DNA from: Streptomyces longispororuber
GTDB lineage: Bacteria > Actinomycetota > Actinomycetes > Streptomycetales > Streptomycetaceae
Assembly: GCF_024448165.1 (NCBI RefSeq)
Contig: NZ_JAMOLN010000098.1
Span: 1 to 36,626, forward strand
DNA: 36,626 bases
Reading direction: 5' to 3'
Shown: positions 25,311-33,833 of the stretch, in pieces
How positions within the stretch are numbered: position 1 is the stretch's first letter
Layout of the letters: the number at the start of each line of letters is the position of its first letter
Notes under the pieces: model-generated
Seen by the model: the letters and a program-made list of their open reading frames with translations, nothing else
The model's database searches: none
Told to the model about the DNA's origin: nothing
Position numbers and translations under genes: made by a program

Positions 25311-25556
25311 CAGGAAGCCTGCCGCCGAGCTTGGAGATCCGCGACTTCGCGCCCGTCACCCGGCTGGGGGATCTCCGGCCCGTGCATGCAGGGAGACAGG
25401 GCCTCCTGCGCACCTCGTGGGTGTCGAAGTCCACGCGCAACAGGAGGCCCCGTGCCGCAGCCTTCCGTGCCACCCTCGAAAGCGTCCAACTCGGCTGTCC
25501 GACAGTGTGACTGCCTCGCGCACACGTACGGGAACGCGGCCGATCACGGGGAACGT

Positions 25557-25775
25557 GTGCGACGCTACCCGTCCGACATGACCGACGCCGAGTGGGCGGC
25601 GGCCCGACCGCTGCTGCCGGTGCCGCGCTGGCTACAGGGCCGGGGCTGCCAGCCGGAAGCCTCCTTCCACCGCGCAATACTGGACGCGATCCGCTACCTG
25701 GTCGACAACGGCACGAAGTGGCGGGCGACGCCCTGCGACTTCCCGCCGTGGGACCGGGCCTACGCGTTGGTGTAG
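25557..25775 (+). pseudogene. IS5-family transposase, N-terminal fragment
   Basis: GTG 25557 starts MRRYPSDMTDAEWAAARPLL, followed by AILDAIRYLVDNGTKWRATP and FPPWDRAYA, the first 70 residues of a common Streptomyces IS5 transposase (normally about 270 residues). Homology stops at about 25765, where the frame hits a stop. All catalytic residues are missing. A different minus-strand reading frame ends exactly here (25760), marking a recombination or deletion junction. Confidence 0.85.
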
Positions 25776-26002
25776 CTGATCTCGGTGGACGGCTGGCCGG
25801 CGTGGTCGGTCTTGGACCATCCCGGGTTCCATACCTTCGGCACGCGGCCGAGTCCGTCGAGGACGGCGTCGGTGCGCTTGCCGTTCGCATCGATCTCTCC
25901 GGTGGCGGTGGCGGTGGCGGTTGTGCGTGCTTTGCCATTCGTGTTCCGTGATCCGGCCGGGGCTGCCAGGATGCGTGCACGCTTTTGTTCTCGGCGTGGC
26001 AC
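25760..26002 (-). pseudogene. Fragment of an unassigned protein next to the IS5 remnant
   Basis: The minus strand encodes TGEIDANGKRTDAVLDGLGR, then VPKVWNPGWSKTDHAGQPST and a stop at 25760-25762. This half has protein-like composition with a conserved-looking Trp-x-Pro-Gly-Trp. The upstream half (Arg- and Thr/Ala-rich) does not look like a proper N-terminus, although an ATG exists at 26002. I do not recognise the family. It is probably the 3' end of a gene whose start has been lost. Confidence 0.4.
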
Positions 26003-26121
26003 GGGCTCCGATGTCTTGCTGCACGGCGCGCGATGCGTGTGCCTGTGCGGCCCGTCGGTGTGAAGGAGACGCCGTCGCCGCCGGGGCGAAAGCCTGTTTG
26101 TTGGTTGGGGAGGATGGGGCC

Positions 26122-28131
26122 GTGTTCGTAGGGCGCGAGCGGGAACTGGCTGGGCTGCGGAGCGCGTTGATGGTGCACCGGCTGGTCACCGTGACCGGTG
26201 TCGGAGGCGTCGGCAAGTCGCGGCTTGTGCGGCAGGTGGTGGATCTCGGTCTCGTGGGTGCTCCGGCGGATGTCTGCTGGGCGGACCTGTGGCAGCTGCG
26301 CGATGAGGGGTTGCTCGCCGCGCTCGTGGCCGATGCGTGCAGTCTGTCCGATCACACGCCGAGGATGCCGGTGGATGTGATCTGCAACTGGATCGGCGAT
26401 CGCGAGCTCCTGCTGGTGCTTGATTCCTGCGAGCATCTGCTGAGCGCCTGCCGGAGCCTGGTGCAGGTGCTGCTCGAGAGGTGTCCGCGGCTGAGGATCG
26501 TGGCCACCAGCCGCGAGCGGTTCCGTCTGGACGAGGAGTTCGTCGCGGTGGTCCAGCCGCTGCCGTGCGCCACGGATGCCGCCGAGCTGTTTCTGCGGCG
26601 TGCCACGGAATCCGGGCACGCGCCTGACCCCGGGGATCTGAATCAGGTCACCGAGCTGTGTGATTACCTCGACGGGCTTCCGCTGGCGCTGGAGCTGGCT
26701 GCGGGGGCGCTGCGGAACTGCAGCATCGAGGATCTTCTGCGGCGCCCACGGCACGATCTGAGCCGGGACGAGGACGCGATACGTCCCCTGGGGCCCCGTC
26801 GGCACGACGTGCTGCGGACCGCGCTGGGCTGGAGTCATGAACTGTGCACGCCCACGGAGCGCCTGTTGTGGGCCCGGTTGTCCATCGTCCATGGGCACTT
26901 CGACGAGGCCGTAGCGGTGGCCCTGTGTTCCGGTGGGCCGCTCTCCGCCTTCGACGTGAGCCATGCCCTGGCCGGTCTGGTGGAAAAGTCCGTCGTGAGC
27001 CTCCGTCTCGGGCGCCTTCTGCTGCTCGACACGGTGCGGGAATTCGGGCGACTTTGGCTCGCCGAGCTCGGTGAGTTGGACACGATGGCGAACAGGCACG
27101 CCTCGTACTTCCTGACCCAGGCGCGGCAGGCGGATGCCACGTGGACCAGTGCCGAGCAGACCGGGTGGTATCGCACCATCAAGGAGGCGCATCCCGATCT
27201 GTGTGCGGCCCTGGACCACTTGATCGCCCATGACCCCGATACGGCGCTCGAGCTGGCCACCTTGACGGGCTTCTACTGGACTTGCTGCGGACATGCGCAC
27301 ACCGCGCAGCTCTATCTTTCCCGCACGCTGAAGGCCGGCGACAGCCAGGGGCCGGTGCGGCAACGAGCCGTGTGGGCCCTCGGCTTGACCCATCTCCTGC
27401 AGGGGAATCACGCCACGGGGACGCACCTGGCGCGCCAGTGCCTGGCGGCCGCCCATGCCACCGAGGACGCGACCGCGCTGCTCCGGGCCGCCTATCTGCA
27501 GGCCATGAGCGACCTCCTGCAAGGCAACCCCCAGCCGGGCCTTGACCTCCTGGAGCACGCTCTGCGGAACGCGAGCGCACACGCCACGGACGCGGACGAG
27601 CCCGCGCCCCAGGCCGTGATGATGTGCCGGATGCTGCGTCTGTTCGCTCTCACCGGGCTCGGGGAGTTGAAGGAGAGCCTGGAATCGGCCAAGGTCGTGC
27701 GTTCGGAATGTGTCGCCATGGGCGAGCACTGGATCCGCTCGTACGCCGACTACCAGATGTGTGTGATCGCTCTGCGCGAGGGGGACAGTGAACTGTCCCT
27801 GGAGTACGCCCGTTCGATGCTGCACGCGAAGCAGCAGATCGGCGACACCTTCGGCATCGCGCTGGGGCTCGACATGCTGGCTGCGGCCTTCTCCGCCAAC
27901 GGGGACGGTCATTCCGCCGCGCTCGCCTCCGGCGCGGGCCAGCGGCTGTGGGACGCGGTGGGTCACCCGCAGCGCGGCGCCCCGGACGTGGCGCCGCTGC
28001 GTGAGGCCGGCGAGGACATGGCGCGTCAGCTCGTGGGGGCCGTGACCTACGAGTCGTATCGCAGCGAGGCCGCCCATGCGGACCCCGGCGAGATGCTCGT
28101 CTGGGCGGCCGGTGGCGCGTCGCCCCTTTGA
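26122..28131 (+). CDS. AfsR/LuxR-type signal-transduction ATPase lacking its HTH domain
   Basis: A 669-residue protein beginning at the NB-ARC/AAA region (MFVGRERELAGLRSAL), with Walker A GVGGVGKS at 26-33, Walker B ELLLVLDSCEHL at 95-106 and the sensor ATSRERFRL. A long TPR-like helical region follows (from about residue 330). GTG 26122 with GGGGAGG upstream is chosen because all upstream codons are Cys/Arg-rich and unlike the family. Close relatives usually end in a LuxR-type DNA-binding domain. This one stops right after the region that precedes it (EMLVWAAGGASPL), and an ISL3 fragment begins within 40 bp. It has therefore probably lost its DNA-binding output and may be non-functional as a regulator. 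Confidence 0.82.
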   Translation: MFVGRERELAGLRSALMVHRLVTVTGVGGVGKSRLVRQVVDLGLVGAPADVCWADLWQLRDEGLLAALVADACSLSDHTPRMPVDVICNWIGDRELLLVLDSCEHLLSACRSLVQVLLERCPRLRIVATSRERFRLDEEFVAVVQPLPCATDAAELFLRRATESGHAPDPGDLNQVTELCDYLDGLPLALELAAGALRNCSIEDLLRRPRHDLSRDEDAIRPLGPRRHDVLRTALGWSHELCTPTERLLWARLSIVHGHFDEAVAVALCSGGPLSAFDVSHALAGLVEKSVVSLRLGRLLLLDTVREFGRLWLAELGELDTMANRHASYFLTQARQADATWTSAEQTGWYRTIKEAHPDLCAALDHLIAHDPDTALELATLTGFYWTCCGHAHTAQLYLSRTLKAGDSQGPVRQRAVWALGLTHLLQGNHATGTHLARQCLAAAHATEDATALLRAAYLQAMSDLLQGNPQPGLDLLEHALRNASAHATDADEPAPQAVMMCRMLRLFALTGLGELKESLESAKVVRSECVAMGEHWIRSYADYQMCVIALREGDSELSLEYARSMLHAKQQIGDTFGIALGLDMLAAAFSANGDGHSAALASGAGQRLWDAVGHPQRGAPDVAPLREAGEDMARQLVGAVTYESYRSEAAHADPGEMLVWAAGGASPL

Positions 28132-28168
28132 AGTGCTCTCCGTCGTGAACGAGGGAGATTCCTGCCTA

Positions 28169-28981
28169 CGTGGCGACAAGTACGTCACCGTGATCATCGA
28201 CCTCACCCCGGTCCGTGACGGCACCGGCCCAGCACGGCTGCTCGACATGGTCGAGGGCCGCTCCAAGTCCGCGTTCAAGACCTGGCTCGCCGAACGCCCC
28301 TCCGCGTGGCGCGACGCGGTCGAGGGGGTCGCGATGGATGGCTTCACCGGCTTCAAGACCGCCGCTGCAGAAGAGGTCCCCGACGCGGTCGCGGTGATGG
28401 ACCCCTTCCACGTCGTCCGTCTGGCCGGCGACGCCCTCGACCAGTGCCGCCGCCGTGTGCAACTCGCGATCCACGGCCACCGCGGCTTCAAGGACGACCC
28501 GCTCTACAAGTCGCGGCGGACCCTGCACACCGGTGCCGGGCTGCTCACCGACCGACAGATCGACCGACTCAACCAGCTGTTCGCCGACGAGGGCCATGTT
28601 GAGGTCGAAGCGACCTGGGGCGTCTACCAGCGCATGATCGCGGCTTACCGCGAGGAGGACCGCAGCCGAGGACATGAGGCGATGGCCAAGCTGATCAACG
28701 ACCTCGGCACCGGTGTCCCGAAGGCGCTGGTCGAGGTCGCGAAGCTCGGCAGAACGCTGAAGAAGCGCGCCGCCGACGTGCTCTCCTACTTCGACCGGCC
28801 CGGCACCAGCAACGGCCCGACCGAAGCCATCAACGGTCGGCTCGAGCATCTGCGCGGCTCCGCACTCGGGTTCAGGAACCTGACCAACTACATCGCCCGC
28901 AGCCTGCTCGAGACCGGCGGCTTCAGGCCACAACTAGCCCCCGGTGCGAGGGTCGGCCCGAGTGCTACGTTCGGACCATGA
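28169..28981 (+). pseudogene. ISL3-family (IS1096-type) transposase, 5'-truncated
   Basis: From RGDKYVTVIIDLTPV onward the frame follows an ISL3 transposase closely: VAMDGFTGFKTAAAEEVPDA with VMDPFHVVRLAGDALDQCRR (second catalytic Asp region), FDRPGTSNGPTEAINGRLEH (catalytic Glu) and ALGFRNLTNYIARSLLETGG. The first 150 or so residues, including the zinc finger and first catalytic Asp, are missing. The last few residues after FRPQL are replaced, so the right terminal repeat is lost too. The fragment starts just after the regulator at 26122. A complementary N-terminal piece of the same kind of transposase lies on the opposite strand at 29536-29737. Confidence 0.88.
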
Positions 28982-29484
28982 CTAGACCCGGTGAGATCCT
29001 CGGCAGCGTGGTCGCCGCCAGCGAGCGCGAGCAGCTTGAGACGTTCCTGGACTACCTGCGCGACGCCGTCGTACGCAAGGCCCGCGGGGTGTCGGAGGAG
29101 GACGCCCGGCGCAGCCCGGTGCCGACCGGCACCAACCTCGGCGGCCTGATCAAACACCTGCGGTGGGTGGAAATGGGCGGGTTCGCCGAGCAGATCGGGC
29201 AGATCCCCGCCGCGGAGCTGCCCACGCCGCCGTGGACCGACGCAGACCCGCAGGCCGACCTGCGGCTGGAGCCGAACGAGAAGCTCGACGACGTCATCGG
29301 CGCCTACCAGGCGGAGTGCGACCGCTCCCGCGAGATCGCCGCCCAGCACAGCCTCGACTACGCACCGCGGGGCAGGGAGCTGACGTTGCGGTGGGTGTAC
29401 CTGCACGTGATCCTGGAGACCGGCCGGCACGCGGGCCACGCGGACATCCTGCGCGAGATGATCGACGGCAGCGTCGGCGACTGA
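28978..29484 (+). CDS. DinB/DUF664 family protein, mycothiol-dependent enzyme type
   Basis: A 168-residue four-helix-bundle protein of the DinB-like superfamily. The three metal-ligand histidines are present: His60 (LIKHLRWVE), His151 and His154 (ETGRHAGHADILREMIDG). Family members in Actinobacteria include mycothiol S-transferases and maleylpyruvate isomerases. The substrate here is unknown. ATG 28978 overlaps the end of the ISL3 pseudogene frame by accident of the truncation. There is no gene partner. The gene sits between two oppositely oriented ISL3 pieces and may have been carried along in an inversion. Confidence 0.88.
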   Translation: MTRPGEILGSVVAASEREQLETFLDYLRDAVVRKARGVSEEDARRSPVPTGTNLGGLIKHLRWVEMGGFAEQIGQIPAAELPTPPWTDADPQADLRLEPNEKLDDVIGAYQAECDRSREIAAQHSLDYAPRGRELTLRWVYLHVILETGRHAGHADILREMIDGSVGD

Positions 29485-29535
29485 CGGCTCGCGGCGCATC
29501 GTCGGTCCGTGTTCCGGTCGTCGGAGGCGGCGTGA

Positions 29536-29737
29536 CACCGGTATCGGCGGAGGCTGACCTCCAACACCGTGGGCCGCCACCCGAACGGCTCGTGCGCCAA
29601 CCGCCGGACCACCGTGTCCCTGGCCGCGCCCTGGCAGACGCAGAGACGACACCATGTGACGGGCTCGACAACCCGACACCGGAGAATCGCCCGATCGGGC
29701 TCCAACCGCTGCCCGAGCACTTCGAGCCCGAGATCAT
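29536..29737 (-). pseudogene. ISL3-family transposase, N-terminal fragment
   Basis: The minus strand encodes LEVLGQRLEPDRAILRCRVV, then EPVTWCRLCVCQGAARDTVV and RRLAHEPFGWRPTVLEVSLR with RYRC, the N-terminal zinc-finger region of an IS1096-like ISL3 transposase. A strong ribosome binding site (GGAGGTGA) precedes ATG 29737, but one C appears to be missing a few codons later, shifting the frame (ATGATCTCGGGCTC instead of a C-C-T run). Homology stops after YRC at about 29536. It is on the strand opposite to the matching C-terminal piece at 28169-28981. Confidence 0.75.
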
Positions 29738-29794
29738 AGTCACCTCCATCCTCGGGAGACCTCGACCCCTACCCGGCCACCGACGCGCCGACCG

Positions 29795-29822
29795 GACTAC
29801 ACCCTCAACTGCGAAGAGCCCC
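29795..29822 (-). repeat. Terminal repeat of the ISL3-family element
   Basis: Read on the minus strand, GGCTCTTCGCAGTTGAGGGT lies about 60 bp upstream of the ISL3 N-terminal fragment and has the form of the GGCTCTTCGCAGTT ends of IS1096/ISL3 elements. No partner repeat was found to the left of 28133 or right of 28981. Confidence 0.6.
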
Positions 29823-30149
29823 CAAAGCCGAGGCCAGAACAGTATCGAGACGCGCTTCACCTCCCCCGTGAACGGCGGAGCACTGTGCAAGATCAAAGGT
29901 AGAGCGCGGGCGCGGCGCGAGCGTAAGAGATGACTTTCCTGGGCGATCACCTGTTTGCTGCACCCGGTGTGACTTTCTCGTTGCTGGTGCGCAGTGGTGA
30001 AAGGCCTTGTGCCGCCTGGCCAAAGTCGTCTTCGCAAGCCTGTCGGCGCAGGGGGGCGTGCGGTGGTGAAAACTCGCGCACGAATTCGACCGCATACGCC
30101 TCTTTGCGCAGAGGGATTCAACGATCGGACGCTGGTAACTTCCGGCGTC
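29823..30149. other. Gap upstream of the ThiF-like gene, nothing recognised
   Basis: About 330 bp outside the ISL3 end. Long frames here are Arg-rich shadows. It presumably contains the promoter for the ThiF/GNAT pair, but no convincing -35/-10 pair or operator was identified. Confidence 0.45.
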
Positions 30150-31316
30150 ATGATCGATTCGATGCCCGAAGGTCCGGGAGCTCTGCGGCCCTGCATGCCG
30201 ATGCCGCGGGGGCAGGAGGTCGCCCGCCCCACGCTGCTGCGCGCCACCGAGGAAGAAGACCGCGCCCTCCTCGACACCCTGCTCGCCTCTGGGTCCGTAC
30301 GCGAGCGGCATGACCGTATCGACGAGCAGCTCGCCGAACTGGTGCGCTGCCTGTGCCCGCACGACGCCCTCGCGGGGCGCCGCCTGGAGCGTGCCGTGGC
30401 GGAGTTCACCGATGGAGCCGAGCTCAGCCACTACGGAATCTGGGCGTGGTACCCGTGGTCCGGGCGTCTCGTGCATGTCCTGCCCCGCGAGGAGTTCCGG
30501 CGCGTACGGACGGACCGCAATCGAGGCAAGATCGCCGTCGCTGAACAGCAGCGTCTGCTCGCGCGACGGATCGGGGTCGTCGGCCTGTCCGTGGGCAACA
30601 GCGCCGCCCTCACCTGTGCCATGGAGGGCGTCGCAGGATCGTTCCGCCTGGCCGACTTCGACACGCTCGGTCTCAGCAACCTCAACCGGTTGCGGGCCGG
30701 CGTACACGACCTGGGTCTGCCCAAGACGGTGCTGTGCGCACGGCAGATGTACGAGATCGACCCCTACCTCGACATCGAGCTGTGGGACGACGGGCTCACC
30801 GAGGACACCGTCGACGCCTTCTTCGGAGCTGCGGACCGTCCGCTCGACCTGGTGATCGAGGAGTGTGACACCCCCTGGGTGAAGACCGCCACACGTGAGC
30901 ATGCACGACGGCACGGTGTCCCGGTCCTGATGGACACCAATGACCGGGGGCTGCTGGACGTCGAGCGCTTCGACCTCGAGCCGGACCGGCCGCTGTTCCA
31001 CGGCCGCGGCGGCGACCTGACCGCCGAGGAGGTACGCCGGCTCGCCCCGGCGGACGCCCTGGCCTACCTGCTGCGCATCTGCGACGAGAGCCGGCTCAGT
31101 CCCGCCATGAAGGATGCTCTCGGCCTGATCGGACACACCCTGTCGAGCTGGCCGCAGCTGGCCAGCGGGGTGATGCTGGGCGGCGCCCTGGTGACCGACG
31201 CCGCACGCCGCATCCTGCTGGGCGCGCCCGTGCCCTCGGGCCGCTACTACGCGGACCTCGAAGAGCTCGTCGGCCCCATCGATGCCGAGCGCGTCCTCTC
31301 GGGAGCGGCCCGGTGA
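30150..31316 (+). CDS. ThiF/MoeB/UBA-family adenylyltransferase-like protein
   Basis: A 388-residue protein with an extra N-terminal domain (1-135) followed by a Rossmann-type E1-like domain: GVVGLSVGNSAAL (142-154) in place of the usual GxGGxG loop, LADFDTLGLSNLNRLRAG (168-184) with the conserved Asp and Asn-x-x-Arg, and Lys192 in LPKTVLCA. This resembles the ThiF half of mycobacterial MoeY-like proteins, but without a fused nitroreductase. Family members adenylate a carboxyl terminus of a small protein or peptide. No ubiquitin-like or sulfur-carrier gene is nearby. ATG 30150 is chosen; ATG 30162 or 30195 are possible. It overlaps the GNAT start (GTGA), so the two are an operon. Confidence 0.85.
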   Translation: MIDSMPEGPGALRPCMPMPRGQEVARPTLLRATEEEDRALLDTLLASGSVRERHDRIDEQLAELVRCLCPHDALAGRRLERAVAEFTDGAELSHYGIWAWYPWSGRLVHVLPREEFRRVRTDRNRGKIAVAEQQRLLARRIGVVGLSVGNSAALTCAMEGVAGSFRLADFDTLGLSNLNRLRAGVHDLGLPKTVLCARQMYEIDPYLDIELWDDGLTEDTVDAFFGAADRPLDLVIEECDTPWVKTATREHARRHGVPVLMDTNDRGLLDVERFDLEPDRPLFHGRGGDLTAEEVRRLAPADALAYLLRICDESRLSPAMKDALGLIGHTLSSWPQLASGVMLGGALVTDAARRILLGAPVPSGRYYADLEELVGPIDAERVLSGAAR

Positions 31317-31963
31317 ACCACCTGCCCGAACTCCACGGTGAGCACCTCTGGTTGCGCGAGCTGCGGGCCACCGACCTGGCGCCGTTCGAACGCATCCACA
31401 CCCACCCCGTCCTCACCCGCTACCTCGGAATCGACCGGATGGACGCTCGTCAGGCCCAGGACGCGTTCGCGCAACATCTCGCCCAGCCCTACAGCCACCC
31501 TCGGCGCAAGCACACCCTGGCCATCTGCCCGCACGGCCAGGACGTCATGGTCGGCACCATGGGCCTGCTCGTCGAGGAGTACGGCCGCAACGCCATGCTC
31601 ACAAGCCTGGTCCTGCTCCCCGACGCGCCTGTACGGGGCCACGGCCACGAAGCGGGGCGCCTCCTGATGGCCCACGGATTCGGGCACCTGGGGCTGCATC
31701 GCATCTGGGCCGGGCACCGCGCCGATCACACCCGGATGCGTGCCGTGATGCTCGCGGCCGGGCTGCACCCCGAGGCCACGCTGCGGGAACTGTTCCACAC
31801 CCAGGGCCGTTGGCACGACGTCACCACCTACGCGGCGCTGGCGCCCGCATGGATCAGCCGAGCCACCCCCGCCGAGCAGGCCATCCTCCGCGGTGCCGTC
31901 CTTCCTTCCCCTGCCGGCCCCTCGGACGCACCGGCACAGTCCGCGTACGTGACAACCAGCTGA
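31313..31963 (+). CDS. GNAT-family N-acetyltransferase (RimJ/RimL type)
   Basis: A 216-residue acyltransferase using an acyl-CoA donor. The layout is that of the RimJ/RimL-like group: GEHLWLRELRATDLAPFERI at the N-terminus, central strand AMLTSLVLLPDAPVRGHGHE with the CoA pyrophosphate loop (R-G-H-G-H), then GLHRIWAGHRADHTRMRAVM and an aromatic LHPEATLRELF segment. In most members the loop is R/Q-x-x-G-x-G/A; here VRGHGHEAG is slightly divergent. The start overlaps the upstream ThiF-like stop. Coupling to a ThiF-like enzyme suggests a joint modification of a peptide or metabolite, which is inference. The last 25 residues are low complexity. Confidence 0.9.
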   Translation: MNHLPELHGEHLWLRELRATDLAPFERIHTHPVLTRYLGIDRMDARQAQDAFAQHLAQPYSHPRRKHTLAICPHGQDVMVGTMGLLVEEYGRNAMLTSLVLLPDAPVRGHGHEAGRLLMAHGFGHLGLHRIWAGHRADHTRMRAVMLAAGLHPEATLRELFHTQGRWHDVTTYAALAPAWISRATPAEQAILRGAVLPSPAGPSDAPAQSAYVTTS

Positions 31964-32129
31964 TGAATCGTTCCGTCGGCGGCCTTCGGTCATGCAGGGA
32001 GGGCCGCCGTGGAACCGGAACGCCGGGAGCAGGATCGCGCAGCTGTCAATTGGCGCAGAGGCTCTGGATCTGCACGTCATCGTGGTTGGCCGCAGAAAGT
32101 TAGTGATTGTAGGCGGAACAGTCGGGGCG

Positions 32130-32264
32130 CGGACCGTGTCCTGGCTGACCGGCTACCACCGCCTCAGCCCCCGCTACGAACGCCAACCCGCCAACTACCT
32201 GGTCTTCCTCGGCCTGGCAGCCATCCTCTGCTGCTACAAGCGACTACTCCGCCTCACCACATAG
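32130..32264 (+). pseudogene. IS5-family transposase, C-terminal fragment
   Basis: The frame ending at 32264 reads ARTVSWLTGYHRLSPRYERQ then NYLVFLGLAAILCCYKRLLR, the last 45 residues of an IS5-type transposase (including the conserved Tyr-Glu-Arg of the C-terminal signature). Everything upstream of about 32130 is unrelated. It belongs to a different IS5 subgroup from the fragment at 25557. Confidence 0.8.
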
Positions 32265-32410
32265 ACAACGTCTTGGGCGCCACCTGGGTAGGCCGCCGAC
32301 GAGTGCACCTAGCGGCATTTAGGGAGATCTCCCCTCATCTGCGGATCACTGTCCACCAGAAGGGCTCCGCGAATCCGGGGCCCCATTACCCACCCGGCAA
32401 CCCCATCGAT

Positions 32411-32427
32411 GAATCGGTTAAGTACTC
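32411..32427 (-). promoter_or_regulatory. Candidate LacI operator upstream of the ROK kinase
   Basis: On the minus strand GAGTACTTAACCGATTC shares ACTTAACCG-x-TTC with the site before the mannanase (33490-33505). It lies 70 bp before the kinase start. The half-symmetric AACCG(G)TT core is typical of LacI-family operators. This is a comparison of three sites by eye. Confidence 0.5.
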
Positions 32428-32496
32428 TTGCTGCGGCAACGTTGTCAAACACTGGGGAGCACGCGCCGTTCCGGCCGTGCCCGGCTGGGGAGGGTC

Positions 32497-33459
32497 ATGT
32501 ACGCGGCATTGGACATTGGAGGCACGAAGATCGCCGGGGCTCTGGTCGATGCGGAAGGGCGCGTGACTCGGCGCATTCAGCGCCCGACGCCGGCGAAGGA
32601 GTCGGCGCGCGTGCTGATGAGTGCGGTCGACAGTGTCCTGGACGGCCTTGCCCGGGATCCGGCCTGGGGCACTGTCCGGGGCTTCGGGATCGCAAGTGCG
32701 GGCCCGGTGGACACCGGCGCCGGAACCGTCAGCCCGGTCAACATCCCTGCCTGGCGGGGCTTTCCGCTGGTGGACAAGGTGCGCGCACATCCACTGCTGT
32801 TCGCGAGCATCGAACCGGCACTGGTCGGGGATGCGGTGGCGATGGCTGCGGCGGAGCACTGGAAGGGGGCTGCCTGCGACGTCGGCAACGCGCTGTGCAT
32901 GGTGGTGTCCACCGGCGTTGGCGGCGGCCTCGTCCTCAACGGCCGCCTGCATTCAGGGCCTTCGGGCAACGCCGGGCACATCGGCCACATCAGCGTGGAC
33001 CTCGACGGTGACCCCTGCCCGTGCGGGGCGCGCGGCTGCGTGGAGGGCCTGGCCAGCGGCACGGCGATCGCGCGGCGCGCGCAGGCCGCCGGATGGATGC
33101 CGCCCCAGGGGGAAGCGGCGACGGCCACGGAGGTCGCCGCCTCAGCGCGGCGCGGCGACGCACTGGCCCTGGCCGCCTTCGACCGGGCCGCGCAAGCGCT
33201 GGCCGCGGGGATCGCCGCCACGGCCGCCCTGGTCGAGATCGACGTCGCGGTCGTCGGGGGCGGCGTCGCCCAGGCCGGCGATCTGCTGTTCACGCCGCTG
33301 CGGCGCCACCTCGACACGTACGCAACCCTGGACTTCGTCCGCGGTCTCGAGGTCCGCCCGGCGGCGCTGGCCCAGGATGCCGGACTGGTCGGGGCGGTCG
33401 CCGCGGTACGCGAACAGCAACACCGCGCACCGGCCCTGGACGGCCCCTTGCGCGGGTGA
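32497..33459 (+). CDS. ROK-family sugar kinase
   Basis: A 320-residue ROK kinase, phosphorylating a hexose such as glucose, mannose or an N-acetylated sugar. The ATP phosphate loop DIGGTK is at 6-11. The catalytic Asp is likely Asp112 (VGDAVAMA). The sugar/zinc region GHIGHISVDLDGDPCPCGAR with GC-x-E gives His164, Cys174, Cys176 and Cys181. There is no N-terminal HTH, so it is a kinase and not a ROK repressor. ATG 32497 follows GGGGAGGG. It precedes the mannanase in the same direction and shares a regulatory-site core with it. A role in phosphorylating mannose released from mannan is plausible, not proven. Confidence 0.9.
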   Translation: MYAALDIGGTKIAGALVDAEGRVTRRIQRPTPAKESARVLMSAVDSVLDGLARDPAWGTVRGFGIASAGPVDTGAGTVSPVNIPAWRGFPLVDKVRAHPLLFASIEPALVGDAVAMAAAEHWKGAACDVGNALCMVVSTGVGGGLVLNGRLHSGPSGNAGHIGHISVDLDGDPCPCGARGCVEGLASGTAIARRAQAAGWMPPQGEAATATEVAASARRGDALALAAFDRAAQALAAGIAATAALVEIDVAVVGGGVAQAGDLLFTPLRRHLDTYATLDFVRGLEVRPAALAQDAGLVGAVAAVREQQHRAPALDGPLRG

Positions 33460-33489
33460 AGGCGCGGCTGCAGGGGGTGGGTTCATAGA

Positions 33490-33505
33490 AACTTAACCGG
33501 TTCCG
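33490..33505 (+). promoter_or_regulatory. Candidate LacI operator upstream of the mannanase
   Basis: AACTTAACCGGTTCCG contains the palindromic core AACCGGTT. The 3' part ACCGGTTCCG recurs (reverse strand) before lacI at 35255-35266. The 5' part ACTTAACCG recurs before the ROK kinase. It sits just upstream of the candidate -35 box. Confidence 0.55.
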
Positions 33506-33514
33506 TCCAAAGCA

Positions 33515-33544
33515 TTGTGCTGGCCCGACGCTGGCCCCTAATGT
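33515..33544 (+). promoter_or_regulatory. Possible sigma-70-type promoter of the mannanase
   Basis: TTGTGC and TAATGT separated by 18 bases, close to the streptomycete housekeeping consensus. It lies about 290 bp before the coding start, which would give a long leader. Prediction by eye. Confidence 0.35.
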
Positions 33545-33833
33545 CGTGGCCGTCGCCGAGCGGAGGCATCGAAACCGGCCACTTCCCCCTGTGTTCCCAC
33601 AGGTCAGGAAGCGTTCGGTGAGCTCCCCGCGTACCGCTTCGGCGTGCCGCTGCCCGGCGTGCGAGCCGCATCACCCGGGCAGCGGCAGACCAGGCACCGT
33701 TCCGGCCTGCATGGTCTGCCGCGTCCATAGTTCAGTGGCCGCGGCGCGCACCGCCCCTGATGACACGTCGGACCCCGGCCGCCCATGCCGGCTATCCGGG
33801 AACCGACGCGTCCCCACCGAACAGGAGCAGTAG

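Larger units (their letters stand above)
33460..33833. other. Promoter region between ROK kinase and mannanase
   Basis: 374 bp without a supported gene. It holds the candidate operator at 33490-33505 and a possible promoter at 33515-33544. The remainder is a long 5' leader with short Arg/Pro-rich frames that do not look coding. Confidence 0.5.

Noticed and set aside
25890..25925. GGTGGC-type hexamer repeats (ggtggcggtggcggtggcggt)
   Set aside because: A simple-sequence run of about 20 bp within the fragment region; too short to treat as a separate repeat element.
25153..28491. 1112-residue minus-strand frame across SUKH, IS and regulator genes
   Set aside because: It crosses several unrelated genes on the opposite strand and has no domain signature.
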